A stretch of DNA of 64,000 nt, taken from positions 1,242,001 through 1,306,000 of the forward strand of contig JAJEKV010000103.1 in assembly GCA_021234155.1 (NCBI GenBank). The letters run 5' to 3'. This document shows, piece after piece, positions 20,938 to 31,991 of the stretch. Positions within the stretch are counted from its first letter, which is position 1; the number at the start of each line of letters is the position of its first letter. The stretch comes from Isoetes taiwanensis. Lineage: Eukaryota; Streptophyta; Lycopodiopsida; Isoetales; Isoetaceae. Under the pieces are notes generated by a model, which did not search any database, was not told the DNA's origin, and saw only the letters and a list, made by a program, of their open reading frames with translations. A program made the translations under genes and the position numbers.

Positions 20938-21720
20938 GTGCGTGCCGAATCGTCGGGTGTAAGGAAATTGATCCTCCATGACCGCTGCAACAGCCCAATA
21001 GCTGGCCATGCGGGATTTATGAAAACATATTTTCAAAGTCTTGGCCAGCTATTATTGGCGAGGAATGAAGAAGCGGTAGCTCGCTACATCAAGGAATGTC
21101 ACTATGCCCGGCACAAAGCGGAGCAACTCAATTCGGGGGCATTAGAGCCATTAAGCGGTGCCAAACGCTAAGTGGGAAGTGATCAGCATGGACTTCATCA
21201 CGGGGCTCCCAAGGGCGGTAAGAGGGAAGGATGCCTTGATGGTAGTGGTCGACAAAGGCATGCGAAGATGGCACACTTTGTGCCTTGCGGGGACCACAGA
21301 TACACTATGGATCAAAGCAAAGCTCTTCACCAAAGAGATCTTCAGGCTCCATGGCATGCCAAAGGGAGATTATATCCGGCAGGGGACCCGAAGTTCATGA
21401 GCGCATTTTGGCAAGACCTCTTTCTGCGGCGATTCAGACCAAGCTATCCATGAGCAGTATCATCCTCGAGACGGATGGCCAAGCGGAAACGGACCAACAT
21501 GATCTTAGAGGACATGCTACGAAACTATATGCGGAATAAGCAAAGTATGTGGGAAGAATTTATTCACTTGGTGGAGTTTGCATACAATAGCACCAAGGAA
21601 TCATCCCAAATGTCGTGGATTTATGATCAATTACGGCTACCGGTGCCTAACTCGGACACTTGGCACAATCCGTGTCAAAAGTGGAAGTTTCGCAGCCGGA
21701 TGTTGGCGATATCGCAGGCT
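20938..21720 (+). pseudogene. Integrase of the 12.7-kb element, frameshifted
   Basis: An HHCC-like zinc region (LILHDRCNSPIAGHAGFMKT ... ARYIKECHYARHKAEQL) is followed by the core start WEVISMDFITGLPRAV with the first catalytic Asp. Then come an SGRDPKF-type segment where the second Asp is expected, a TDGQAE segment with the Glu, and QSMWEEFIHLVEFAYNS. Frame changes at about 21270, 21380 and 21470 break it. Confidence 0.8.
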
Positions 21721-21779
21721 TTCGTGGAAGAGGTGCGAGGGTATCTCCCAGCAGCAAGAGTCGTCAAAAGAGCATCGCC

Positions 21780-22275
21780 GACAAGCACCGAACGATTAGA
21801 GAGTTCCAAGTTGGGGATGATGTATGGCTCAAAATCAAGGTAAAGCGGCGGCTCATGCCGGCAATTGCAAGAGCTTGCTCCAAGGTGGGCTGGACCTTTC
21901 GAGAATAGTCAAGAGAGTAGGTAATCAATCCACACAAGTTGGATTTGCCCGGCAGACCCTAAAGATTCATAAGGTCTTCCGCGTAAGTTTATTGAAGAAG
22001 CATACTCCAAATCAGGGCGAAGTCTTGGACACTCCAACGTTGTTGGAAATGGCCAGGAGGAAACAATGGAGATAGTTCGAAATTGATTCTTGATAAAGCT
22101 TTCAAAGAAAACAAGGAGGTCGGGAGTTCCTCCAATACTTGGTCAAGTGGAAGCGCTTGCGGTGGAAAGCATTGACATGGGTACTCAAGAAAGATTTGGA
22201 AAAAGCATCTACCACGGTTTATGGAGCAATGGGGCGGCAGGTCATCTCCGGTGAAATCGTCTCGTGGCATGTCGA
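21780..22275 (+). pseudogene. Integrase C-terminus with chromodomain
   Basis: FQVGDDVWLKIK and RQTLKIHKVFRVSLLKKH are the integrase C-terminal module. A chromodomain follows at 22125-22200 (QYLVKWKRLRWKALTWVLKK). The two segments are in different frames. Chromodomains here bind methylated H3, notable given the H3-tail-like ORF in the same element. Confidence 0.75.
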
Positions 22276-22375
22276 TTTGTGTAGGTTAATTCTTAATATA
22301 GTTAGGATTAATCACGCATGCAACCTATGTTATTATGGGTGCATGCGTTGTTCGGCGATGAGACCACCACGGTGA

Positions 22376-23154
22376 TCTCTAGGGGCGTGGTGTAATAATC
22401 GATGTAGGCATGACCGCGTTTCCGCTTTGGACGAGTGGAAGGTAGATTAGAAAGTCTACTTCTGTCCCACGGAAGTAAACGACCTCGAGAGAAAGGAGGT
22501 CATTAAGGAATGCATTGATAGGAAAGGCACCTTTAGCCCCATATATGCTTTGATAGGAGGAATCTATCCTTCACGCCCCCACACGGGAAGGATATCCTCC
22601 ATCTTTGGGCAACTAGAGGTGTAGGCATGGCGTATATAGGCATATAGGCGCCTCCTCCGCGCCATTATGGAAGATTCATCCTCTTCCTACGCCGGGAGAG
22701 TAGCCATGCATTCATGTAGATAGGTGGGGTGGTCACCATATAACCAAAATTTTACTAATAATTAAATGGTACTAACGTAGTGTCGACCTGCAGGCCAATA
22801 GAGCGCTCCGGAGGGCAAGGAGGTCGAGCTACGAAGACTTGCAACACAAATTTTGTTGGAATGTGTTGCAAGGAACGAAGAATACCTCGAACAATAATTA
22901 CAAATGTGAAATGTTGAAATTTTTTTGTCTAAATGAATGTCGTAATAACTAAGCTAGTGAATAACTTGTCTGATGATGTTATAAAGTGATAAGTATTCCA
23001 TTGAATAATGACGTAATAATGTTCTAAAAATAGTACCTTAGGGTAATCGCGATAAATGTGTAAGTATTATATTGTATGCATCACGTTGATTGCAGATTGC
23101 AGATTAGGAAGATCCCAAGGTGGGGAGACCCACGATGCTGCGGACAGCATCATT
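22376..23154. other. Non-coding 3' region of the 12.7-kb element
   Basis: No ORF of note lies between the chromodomain and the polypurine tract. AT-rich towards the end. No repeats seen other than the PPT-like aaggtggggaga, which occurs twice (about 23115 and 23158). Confidence 0.4.
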
Positions 23155-23156
23155 CC

Positions 23157-23169
23157 AAGGTGGGGAGAA
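23157..23169 (+). promoter_or_regulatory. Polypurine tract of the 12.7-kb element
   Basis: AAGGTGGGGAGAA lies immediately before the 3' LTR start TGTGACGTTCC. A near copy (ccaaggtggggaga) at 23115-23128 may be a second PPT or its duplicate. Confidence 0.8.
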
Positions 23170-24716
23170 TGTGACGTTCCGGCCGATATCACGGTCCCGG
23201 GGCATTATCTTGTTTTGCGCCTCCGCATACCGCCCCACTCCAACCGGCGATGTCTGGCCGACGGATAGCGGTAAGTAGCCCTAGGGGCAACTTGCTAGGT
23301 ATGTTCATATGTTATTAATGTGCACATGTGCACATTAATGTGAGCACACCTTTCCATGTAGGCATATTCTTGCCACCTAGCCATTAAAGGCAAGTGGGGC
23401 CTTTCCAATTATCCCACATGCTAAAATGGGTAATTGGAAACCCCAGCCTAAACCCCCATGTCTATTTAGGGTAGGGAAACCCTAACTGTTAGTTTTAGGT
23501 CATAGGGTTTTAGAGCCTGTTTTGGCTGCCCGGGAGCCAAAACCGCATCCCGACAGCCCTTGGCAGTGCGCCATCGGTTTCCACTGAATTGATCAGCTCG
23601 GCCAGGATGGTTGAACTTCGGTCGGGAGGAGCCACCCGGGGATGGTATTTGGTCAATTTAATAGCTTAAACCGTCTTTCTAGTCATGAACCCGGTGGGTT
23701 TAGACTATTAAATTGCCCATAGCGATTATCTAGATCTTAGATCTCGAACACTAACTAAAGAACCTAACTCTATGATATAGATTAGATCTAGTTCTTTAGT
23801 TCTTCTGCGATGTATATGGATGATGTCTCTCTGTGAACTCCTTGTATTGGGAAGGGGTAGGGCCCACGAAGCTTGTAGTTGATGCTCCCAGGATAGCCTC
23901 TCTAGCACACTATAAATGCGGCGTGCACAAGAGCCACACCCAGTTGTGGGTGAAGGGGCGGGCCGCTCATAAGGAGGTTCGTGTCGACTCACTCTGAGGC
24001 ATCCTCCGGTGTGTAAAACCTACAGGGATCAATGTGACTAGGCCCTAATGGTTTGCCACTGCATGGGCAAGGCATGGGCTCGACACCCGAAGTGGTGTTC
24101 ACTTTCGGTGGGTTCCGGTCGAATACCGGCAAGGCCCTCCTGGTCACCTTGAGTCAGCATGATCTCACTCGAGGGAGGATCCTTACCGCCCCATGGGCGG
24201 GGGAGATGAAACCAGGGGAATAGCCCTTTGGCTATGCATCCCGGGCGGCTCTGATCCAGGTCCCAACACTTTACATTCTCTACTCTCCTCGCAAAGTGTG
24301 CACGGGGAGGGGCGGATGGAGTGGACAACCCTATGCCATGTTCTCATGCCGCCCAATCCATTGCCATGAATTCGTGCTCTGGCTCACTTCCGAGGCCCAA
24401 GCCGCCGGCCGCCCCTTTGAGTCCGAGCCTTGGGTAGAATTCCCATGTGATGTGTTGATCATTGTTTATCAGTGTGATGCAGCGCCGAGATGGATGGAGG
24501 AGGATTATGTTGAGTACCGACATGTATGTTTACGCTTAAGCATTCTGGGTTGGCCCCCAGGGAGACAGGGGTAGAATGACACCTTCACTCTTCCCACTTT
24601 GGGACTGGGTGCAGATGCATGTGATGTGGAGGGCCCGCATCGCCAGGAGCTGGTATGGGGGGAGAACTCCTGTTTGTATACGGTGAGGGCACCGTATGCG
24701 AGTAGGGGACGTCACA
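23170..24716 (+). repeat. 3' LTR of the 12.7-kb element (1,547 bp)
   Basis: Aligned end to end with 12001-13576. Starts TGTGACGTTCC, ends GACGTCACA. It has CpG where the 5' LTR has CA or TG at many sites, and numerous 1-4 base indels. Confidence 0.92.
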
Positions 24717-25416
24717 TAATGCAATCTAATAGAATCATGTAGTGTGAAGTGCTTTTCAACGGTTCCCGTTATGCTAATCTCTAATCTAATGGAAGGTGTG
24801 GTGAAATCTTGTAGTTAGATTACCCTAACACAAAGGAGTACTTGTTATATTATAAATTTAACCTAATATAACAACCATTAATGAAGTCACCCATATGACC
24901 CCTAAAAATAATGTTACCTATTTTTTCCAAAGCAAACAGATATGTTTATGCTATGGATTGTGAGATTGGCATATCCAATAACAAGATGGCTCATCTTGAT
25001 TATATAGAAAGTAAGTCAGACAGATTGTCTGGACTATATAAGCAATCTCCAATGATGATACAACAATAACGTAGATCTGCTCTTCCATTTCAGGAGTCAT
25101 CCCTTGATCTTGTGTTGTTTAGTACATCTGCCAATGGATAGCATCATCATCAGAATCTCTATAGATTCTTAAAACTGCTATAATGGAGCACATTGATGAT
25201 TAGAAAGTTGTTCCACTAAGAAGACAACTAGAGGAAGTGATCTTCGGTAGTCATAGCTAGAAGGAAGCAATTTTCGACAATCATGGTTGATTTAAAGGAT
25301 AGCCACATTAAATGACATTTTGAGATGTACACGTAGGCTACAGAGAGAAATATTTTCTCCATTTGAATTTCAAACCTCAATCTCTACTTATTGTATTTTT
25401 CTTTTGTCTCTCTTAT

Positions 25417-25418
<2 letters not shown>

Positions 25419-25501
<83 letters not shown>
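25419..25501. repeat. (AG)n, left half of an interrupted LINE tail
   Basis: Perfect AG repeats continuing the unit B flank. Together with 26700-26790 they sum to about the 166-bp tract of unit A, showing that the insertion between them split one microsatellite. Confidence 0.95.
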
Positions 25502-25503
<2 letters not shown>

Positions 25504-26696
25504 CGTCGGCCACATGATCGACGAGAGATCATGAGAGATCAGTTGAGAGACAATCTGAGAGGAGAGTAAACGAGAGACGTGCGAGAGTCCACTTAATGGA
25601 CTCTCGCATTGGGAGACAATTTGCCCCTAACTGCTGTTAGGGGCATTTCCATTATGCACGGCATATTAGTTTTGGTTTTAATTTTGGGCCCGTAAAAGAT
25701 TTTGGGGCCTCGTGAAATGTGGTTGTGTTGCAAACAGGAGCTATGCCAAACAGGAGCTATGGCGTGAAAACATTTAACTTCTTTGGCGGCCTATCTGCGG
25801 CTATGGCGCCGAACCATTTGCAACTCCTTGGGTCGCTTGAATTGTGTACCAACTCTAGACGTGGGCGGGTCGAGAAAACAATGGAGTCAATCGGTTAGGA
25901 CTCAATTACGCCCCAATTGACGCCGAATAAGGCTTCCATTGATTGTTGATCCGCTATTAAAGAGCCGTGAATCAAGCGCAAATTTTCTGTAATGCCCCGA
26001 CATTGTCCAAAATTTTCTCGAGGTTCCGGAGTTTTTGCCCCTTCTTTTATTATTTATTTGGGCAACGTAATAAACGACAAAAATTTCTACAAATTTTTCA
26101 GGTTGCAACGGTGGCTCTGCGGATCCTACAATCCTGGCTAACATCCATGCCTTAGGAAGCTGGAAAAACCTTGTTTTATGTTCACGGGAAGCCCTATTTT
26201 GCTTTCAAGCCGCATTTGAGCAAAAAGGCAACAAAAGTTCCCGAATCCCAAAGCTTTTGTAAGCAAAATAAAAAGAGAATTGCAAGTCTCGGATTCTACC
26301 ACGAGCAAGGGCATCGTTCTCGAAACCAAAATTTCTATCAACAAACGATTTCAGAGAGTCGGCAAATCCGGCGAACTCTGCAAAATCAATCCGGTTACTG
26401 AAATTTTCTTTCTTCGCCATAGGATTTTATATCACAAGGTTCCCGCTTCAAGCTTCAAATCCGATCTATTAGGACTATCTGCTCATAGTAAAACTGTTTG
26501 TATGCCTAACCGGGGATCCAAAAAAAGGGGACTTCGAAAAAGTTTTTGCTTGGAAAACTTGGCCGGATTTTTTCCCTTAACCTGCCTTGTTAGGCCATAA
26601 GAGATTATTGTCTCTCCTTATCTCTCGTGCTATACGGTATAAAATTGTCTCTGTGATAGCACGAGAGAGATAAAAAAAATTTCATGTGGCCAACGA

Positions 26697-26699
<3 letters not shown>
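25502..26699. mobile_element. 1.2-kb non-autonomous element inserted in (GA)n, copy 1
   Basis: It is absent from unit A. The ends carry an imperfect inverted repeat: left gcgtcGGCCACATGA, right TCATGTGGCCaacgaagc. The left part holds two perfect hairpins, GCGAGAGTCCA/TGGACTCTCGC (25581-25607) and GCCCCTAAC/GTTAGGGGC (25623-25644). The right end has the inverted pair tatctctcgtgctat/atagcacgagagagata about 25 bp from the terminus. No ORF of interest is present. A diverged relative of similar total size (about 1.24 kb) sits in another (GA)n tract (39258-51563). A MITE-like DNA transposon or a Helitron-like element is possible. Confidence 0.8.
25581..25644. repeat. Two adjacent perfect hairpins in the (GA)n-inserting element
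   Basis: The first has 11-bp arms with loop CTTAA (25581-25591 / 25597-25607). The second has 9-bp arms with a TGCT loop (25623-25631 / 25636-25644). The second is recognisable in the other copy (ctctaacagcagttaaaagg near 39371), so it is a family trait. Confidence 0.75.

Positions 26700-26790
<91 letters not shown>
26700..26790. repeat. (AG)n, right half of the interrupted LINE tail
   Basis: Perfect AG repeats followed by (GAA)3 and the LINE 3' end, corresponding to 8030-8150 of unit A. Confidence 0.95.
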
Positions 26791-26793
<3 letters not shown>

Positions 26794-26922
26794 GAAGAAG
26801 AATGTTGTTGATTATTTCGCCTTCTAGACCATCAGGTCCATATAGCAATTTGGTACATCATCAAAATTTTTCAACACTTTTCAAGTATGAGAGATGTACT
26901 CATCATGAGTACACTCCAGCTC

Positions 26923-28600
26923 TCACTCACTCTCATATTCATCATACATCTCTAATAGTGATTTATAGTTCTTAATGCTGGCTGTCCTTACTTCTAATAC
27001 CTCTATTAAGTAGCATCCTATGATTTCTGCTGGGAGCGCAAAAAAGGCACTTAGTGAGATACCTTCTTGCATCTTATATCTTTGTCTTATGCTCTGATAT
27101 GCTGGGCAATGTAGAATTAAATGGTCTTCATTCTCGATTTCATCCGACCCGCAGACTTTGCACATCCGACCCGCAGACTTTGCACACTCTGAGTTGCCTA
27201 CGGAGTTTCCCCTATCTCCCTACCTCCACCCCTAAGTGATGGGAGCTCAATCGCATCCTGCATATCACATGTCTTTTGTGATAAGATACCCTTTCAAGCA
27301 AGTGTGGTGCTTCTGCTAAACCGATATTGATGTTTTCCTTATAGAACAGCATTTTTGTGCCTGGGTTTAGCCACATCTTATGTTGCACATGTATCTGTAT
27401 CCATGCTCTTATATGGTCAATGTCAACTGGCATGTGCATTATGTCTATCCCCCATTTGTTTAGCCATTTCTTTATACTCATATACCAGCTTTTATATTCA
27501 CTTTGTTGCTTAGCTAATACAGGTAGCTGCTCTGTTCCTAAGCCATATATCTTTCACACGTATTTGAGTGTTTGCACCAAAGCTTCAGCCTCCAAAGGCA
27601 TCATGCCTGCTTCTGCTAGCAGCATAGGATATGGCGTTTGCATTTTAGCACCCAATTCGCTGAGTAAAAACTTCTTTTGAATTTTTTCTACTCTCTTCCA
27701 CATATCTTGAGATAGGCCTGGTGCCCATGCTTCACACCCATATAGTACTACAGCCCGCACAAATGAGGTGTATAGCCTTTTTTTGAGCTTCCAGTCAACT
27801 ATGTGTGCTTTCCTGCATTTTCTCTACATGCCATACAGGGCGCTTAGCCCACCATCAACTCTTTGTTCTACTGCTTTATGCCATCCATAATTATGGTCCA
27901 CGATCAGCCCCAGGTATTTATAAGTGTTTGTAACTTCCACCTCTTTTCCTTCATAATAAAAATGTTGCCTTAGTACCAAAGATTAGTATCTTGGTTTTTG
28001 TTAGATTGACCGACATGCCATATCCATTGCAAAAATCGGCGAGTGCATCAAGGTGTTTCTGCATTTCTTTTGCATTTCTAGCAAACATGACTATATCATC
28101 AGCATATAATAGCAACTGTACCACGCAGTTTGCTAATGGCGTACCCATGCCACCATGCTCCTCCATCCATGCTTCAAGTTGATCAATGTATATACCAAAT
28201 AAGTTTGGGGAGAGCGGGCAGCCCTGCTTGACCCCCATATTGCTATCAACGGTGTCACTGCATTGTGTATAAAGAGGGACAGAAAGCTGAATTTTTACCT
28301 TTTTGTATAAGGTGGCAATGGCGTTCCTTAACTCGATTGGCAGCCTAATGGTTTCAAGATGCCTCCATATATTGCCCCTGTTTACTGTATCAAAATGCTT
28401 TAGTCAAATCGACAAACAAAGAGAATAGTGGTTTTTTACTTTTCTTGACAGTGTCTATAATAGACCTTACTGTAACTAGATGATCTACAGTCGAGCGCCT
28501 TGGCCTAAAGCTGCTTGCCCTTTGGCTCTAGCATTATTATTTTCTGCACATTCACTAACCTTCTTTTCTAGCATTGTAGCAAATAGCTTAGCAAATAAGC
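26923..28600 (-). pseudogene. LINE reverse transcriptase, copy B, frameshifted
   Basis: Pieces in several frames match copy A: YIDQLEAWMEEHGGMGTPLA (28180 region, intact here but deleted in copy A), LLLYADDIVMF with catalytic YADD near 28110, VVLYGCEAWAPGLSQDMW, and the C-terminal HLILHCPAYQSIRQRYK. The zinc motif segment is partly duplicated in tandem (cacatccgacccgcagactt). Coding was probably already lost before the MITE array entered. Confidence 0.85.
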
Positions 28601-28607
28601 TGCTAAT

Positions 28608-30350
28608 CCCATCGATCCGAGACATCGGATCGCCATTCTAGAATGGGACGAGCATGCATGTTTTGCATGCATGCGGGCGGCGCATGCCCGTTCTGGTTGG
28701 GAGTTCGCTATTTTAGGCGCGTTTCTGCTTCGACTTCTCATCGGCACTTCCTCTTCTCTCTCGGTGCCCTTATTCTCTTTGGGTTGTTTCGAGGCGGGGA
28801 GGGCTTCTTCTGCTGGTTTGTTTGGTAGGCGTTTCTTTCATCTTTGTCCTTTCGACCTTTCGCCTTCATCCTGTGACCTTCGTCCTCGATCCTAGTTTGT
28901 TAAGGAAGTCCTTTGGTATTGGGCGGTTTGTTGGTTTCATACGGTCCCATTCTAGAATCCCATCGATCAAAGATATCGGATCGCCATTCTAAATGGGACG
29001 AGCATCATGTTTTGCATGCATGCGGGCGGCGCATGCGGATTACAGTTGGGGATTGGCTATTTTAGGGCGTTTACGCCCGACTTCTCATCGGCTTTCTCTT
29101 CTCTCGTGATACCTTATTCTCTTTGAACCCACCCTCCCCCTTCCTTGTTATTGTATTTTTATCGCGTGTAACGCTGGCGTAATCAACCCCTCCACTCTGG
29201 GAGGTTTGTTTTGTCTTGTTGTTTTGTTGGTGATGTCTGTACAGGGTTAGCGAGCGCATCTGTTTCACGACTTTTCCATTCGTGGGGTTTTGGGAGGCGA
29301 TTTTTATGCCTTCGTTTGTCAAACCCCCCCGCGAAGGCTTATCACTAGGGTTTTCTCGAAAACCCGAAAGGGCGGGGTTTTTAATCCGGTGATAAGCTTT
29401 TCGGCAGTACACTAGCCCGCCTCTCTATTAGCATTGTATTTTGTTGGGGTCCAAAATGATATAATTGGATTTTCCCTTTATTTTTATGGGTAGTTCGTAA
29501 TGCGTGGGCTACCCACTATCCACCATTGTAGAAAATCTGCTTTGAGATGAATGAGGAGCGATATCTTATTCTCTTTGAATTGTTTCGAGCGCAGGGGGGG
29601 GCTTCTTCCCACTTTGGTTTGGCTAATTTGGCGTTTCTTTCATCTTTGTCCTTTCTCGGCCTTTCGCCTTCATCCCGTGACCTTCGTCCTCGATCCTGGT
29701 TTGTTAAGGAAGTCCTTTGGTATTCGGTTTTTGTTGGTTTCATCACGAGTCCCATTCTAGAATCCCATCGATCAAGAATGTCGGATGCCATTCTAGAATG
29801 GGGCGAGCATCTATTTTTGCATGCATGGTGGCCTTATGCCCGTTACAGTTGGGAGTTAGCTATTTTAGAGAAGCGTTTGCCTACGACTTCTCATCGGCGC
29901 TTTCTCTTCTCTCTCCGGTAGGTACCTTATTCTCTTTGAACCCACCCTCCCCCCTTCCTTGTTGTTTGTATTTTTTATCATTGTGCAGTAATCAACCCTC
30001 CACTCACGGGAGGTTTGTTTTGTCTTGTTGTTTTGTTGGTGATGTCTTACATGTTAGCGGCGTCGTTTCGACTTTCCATTAAGTGCATTGTGGGTTTTGG
30101 GAGGCGATTTTTTGCCTTCACGTTTGTCCAAGCCCTTTAGAAGGCTTATCATAGGGTTTTTCCTCGAAAACCCGAAAGGGCGGGGTTTTTTAATCCCGGT
30201 GATAAGCTTTCGGCAGGTACACTAGCCCAGTCTCTATTAGCATTGTATTTTGTTGGGGTCCAAATGATATAATTGGATTTTCCCTTTATTTTTTATGGGT
30301 AGTTCGCATGTGGGCGGTTTGTTGGTTTCATACGAGTCCCATTCTAGAAT
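28608..30350. mobile_element. Three tandem MITE-like units inserted in a LINE
   Basis: The empty site in unit A is ctaat|cagaat at 9936/9937. The insert is exactly three [spacer + unit] modules. The 26-27-bp spacers (cccatcgatc..ga..tcggatcgcc) are at 28608-28634, 28959-28985 and 29764-29789. The units are 324, 778 and 561 bp (28635-28958, 28986-29763, 29790-30350). Each unit starts ATTCTAGAATGGGACGAG (unit 2 starts attctaaatggg) and ends with the inverse, cgagtCCCATTCTAGAAT (unit 1 ends cggtcccattctagaat), so they have terminal inverted repeats. Units differ by internal deletions. No ORF with a recognisable domain is present. Confidence 0.8.
29333..29402. repeat. Long stable hairpin inside MITE-like unit 2
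   Basis: Outer arms GAAGGCTTATCAC (29333-29345) and GTGATAAGCTTTTC (29389-29402) enclose an inner pair around GAAAACCC/GGGGTTTT. The same hairpin is kept in unit 3 at about 30139-30211 and is absent from unit 1, which is internally deleted. It could be a structured RNA or a DNA-fold element. Confidence 0.65.
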
Positions 30351-30524
30351 CAGAATCATTCTGTAATTATTTGGGTCTTGCATGTTCCCGCTTTTATGCA
30401 ATGGCACCACCCTGTTTAATTGCCAAGATGTTGGGAACTCCTCCCTAATTGCTGCATTCATCATTTTCACCACCCGCCAGGTCTATAAGACGTCCAACTT
30501 GTACATTCAACATTATATAGTGAA

Positions 30525-31984
30525 TTGAATGACTTTTATCGTCCACGGAGGCCAATCGGTCTACAGGATTCAATATAAGAGCGCATCAGGCATATTGCTG
30601 CCTGGGTTAAAAAACCACCGCCCCGAAGTATTTTCGAGGGAATACCATGGCAGCAGTAAGATTGCTGACAAGTTGAACAAATATATATATGTACATATCA
30701 TGGATTATTTCCTGCCCATCAAGTGGTTGTCCGGGGGCATATGCGAGCCCTCAAATCCATTACCTCCTGAATGTATGATCCTAGTGAGTGCACCGAGGTC
30801 ATGCTCAGTATCGTGTGTAGTGGCTGGTCTGGCCTGACCAAGGGAGCATAGCGTGCGCTGATCTGATGATATGCCGGCCAGCTCTGAAAAGTGTGACATT
30901 TATCCTCAATGGCTCCCATCTGGCAGCACTGACAAAGCCTATCCTGGCGTGGTTCCTCAATCCAACTGCCTATCTCAATGCCGAGATGATGGGCACCTTG
31001 CGAGTGAAGGCGATGAGACTGCTTTTTTATGGTCAGATATAAATGCAGGTGGCGTTGTGGGCCGCAGTCCAGTGTGGGGTTTATGTGTTCCTTGTAATAT
31101 GTCGTTTTGACCTGCTCTAGGGCCCTAGGATCCCAAAGTTTGCTGAGGAAATAAGTGTCAAGGTAATGCCTCAGACTGTCCCGGTCTTCCTTTTGTGTCC
31201 ACCTGTATGCACCTGTGCTCCTGCACATCTCATCTGGCAAACCACTGAGCTTTCTTGTCCTTCCAACATGCCTTGAGCCGCTGTGGTTCCATTGCTATGG
31301 TGTAAGCCAGGTGCAGAAGACAGACATCGTCCATATTGACAACCTTCTGGAAATAGACGATGTGTCTATCAAGGGCTGCCCTCTGAAAAGGCAGAAATCT
31401 CGTCTTGCAATAAGATTTGATATGGGACCGTGGATTTCACCCCGAGTGCCGTGCTAAGAAGGCTTTCTGCACCTGCTCTAAGTTATTCCAAGTCGTCGGG
31501 GATACCACCGGGCCCCAGATCTCGGCTACATACAGAAGAACGGGTTCCACCAGTACCCTCAACAGATGTGATTTATGGCCCCAATCATAGAGCTCTGCCC
31601 TATGGCTGTTGTTTTGCATTGCATAGAGAGCTTTCCAGCCTGCCATCACCCGCAATCGGATGGATGTATCCCAACATAGTGAAGAAGGAAACTCCACTTC
31701 CAAGTACTTGTAGGTGGGCGTCACCTCCACAATTTGCCCCCGATGAGTGAAGGGGGCCTAGGGTGGCGTGAGAATGATATTAGGACCACCTTCGTCTTGG
31801 CCAGATTGATGTGCATGTCTATGGCCTGGCAAAGGCATCTAGGGCGTCTAAATGAGACTGCATATCCTCTGAAGTATGGGACAGGAGGTCGACATCATTT
31901 GCATAGATTGATGACTTGATGCAAAAGCTGGATGCCACCCCCTCCCACTATCGATGAGCCAAGTTTCCAACTGGTCAATATAAC
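30525..31984 (-). pseudogene. Second LINE lineage, RT C-terminal half and zinc motif
   Basis: Minus-strand fragments give the RT start of the window piece (YIDQLETWL near 31970), TPTYKYLEVEFPSSLCWDTS (31710 region), a zinc-type segment CQCCQMGAIEDKCHT (a degenerate C-x2-C motif), and QIMDLRAR-like C-terminal sequence ending at 30719. The 3' UTR ends in the variant hairpin gaccgattggcctcc (30545-30560), whose duplicate is at 10205-10225. Sequence identity to the neighbouring LINEs is low at protein level, so this is a separate lineage. It is 5'-truncated at 31984. Confidence 0.75.
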
Positions 31985-31991
31985 AAATCAT

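Larger units (their letters stand above)
12001..24716 (+). mobile_element. 12.7-kb Ty3/gypsy chromovirus with TSD TAATG
   Basis: The element is flanked by the direct repeat TAATG (11996-12000 and 24717-24721), and unit A keeps the single empty copy at 7253-7257. It has TGTGAC...GTCACA termini, two LTRs of about 1.55 kb, a PBS after the 5' LTR and a polypurine tract before the 3' LTR. The internal order is leader ORFs, gag, protease, RT, RNase H, integrase, chromodomain. Pol and gag are frameshifted many times. The 3.9-kb leader between PBS and gag is unusually long and contains a tandemly repeated hairpin/TATA/ORF module. Confidence 0.93.
26791..30474 (-). mobile_element. L1-like LINE, copy B, interrupted by a MITE-like array
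   Basis: Duplicate of the LINE at 8151-10093. Differences include an 18-bp repeat of the zinc-motif DNA near 27147-27180, a deletion near 27965 and a one-base insertion near 28393, so RT is in pieces. The tract 28608-30350 is an insertion absent from copy A. Only about 120 bp of LINE remain beyond it (30351-30474), where a further deletion removed the (GA)n junction seen at 10094. Confidence 0.88.
10244..30576 (+). repeat. Tandem duplication unit B, expanded by three nested insertions
   Basis: It repeats unit A in direct orientation. Removing the insertions at 12001-24716 (plus a 5-bp target duplication), 25502-26699 and 28608-30350 leaves about 4.6-4.7 kb, the length of unit A, with one further deletion of roughly 100 bp near 30474. 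Sequence identity to unit A is very high over the shared parts, so the duplication is recent relative to the LINE insertions it contains. Confidence 0.88.

Noticed and set aside
25502-26699. Helitron assignment
   Set aside because: A hairpin near the right end is suggestive, but the TC start and CTRR end are not seen and the ends form an inverted repeat, so I left the class open.
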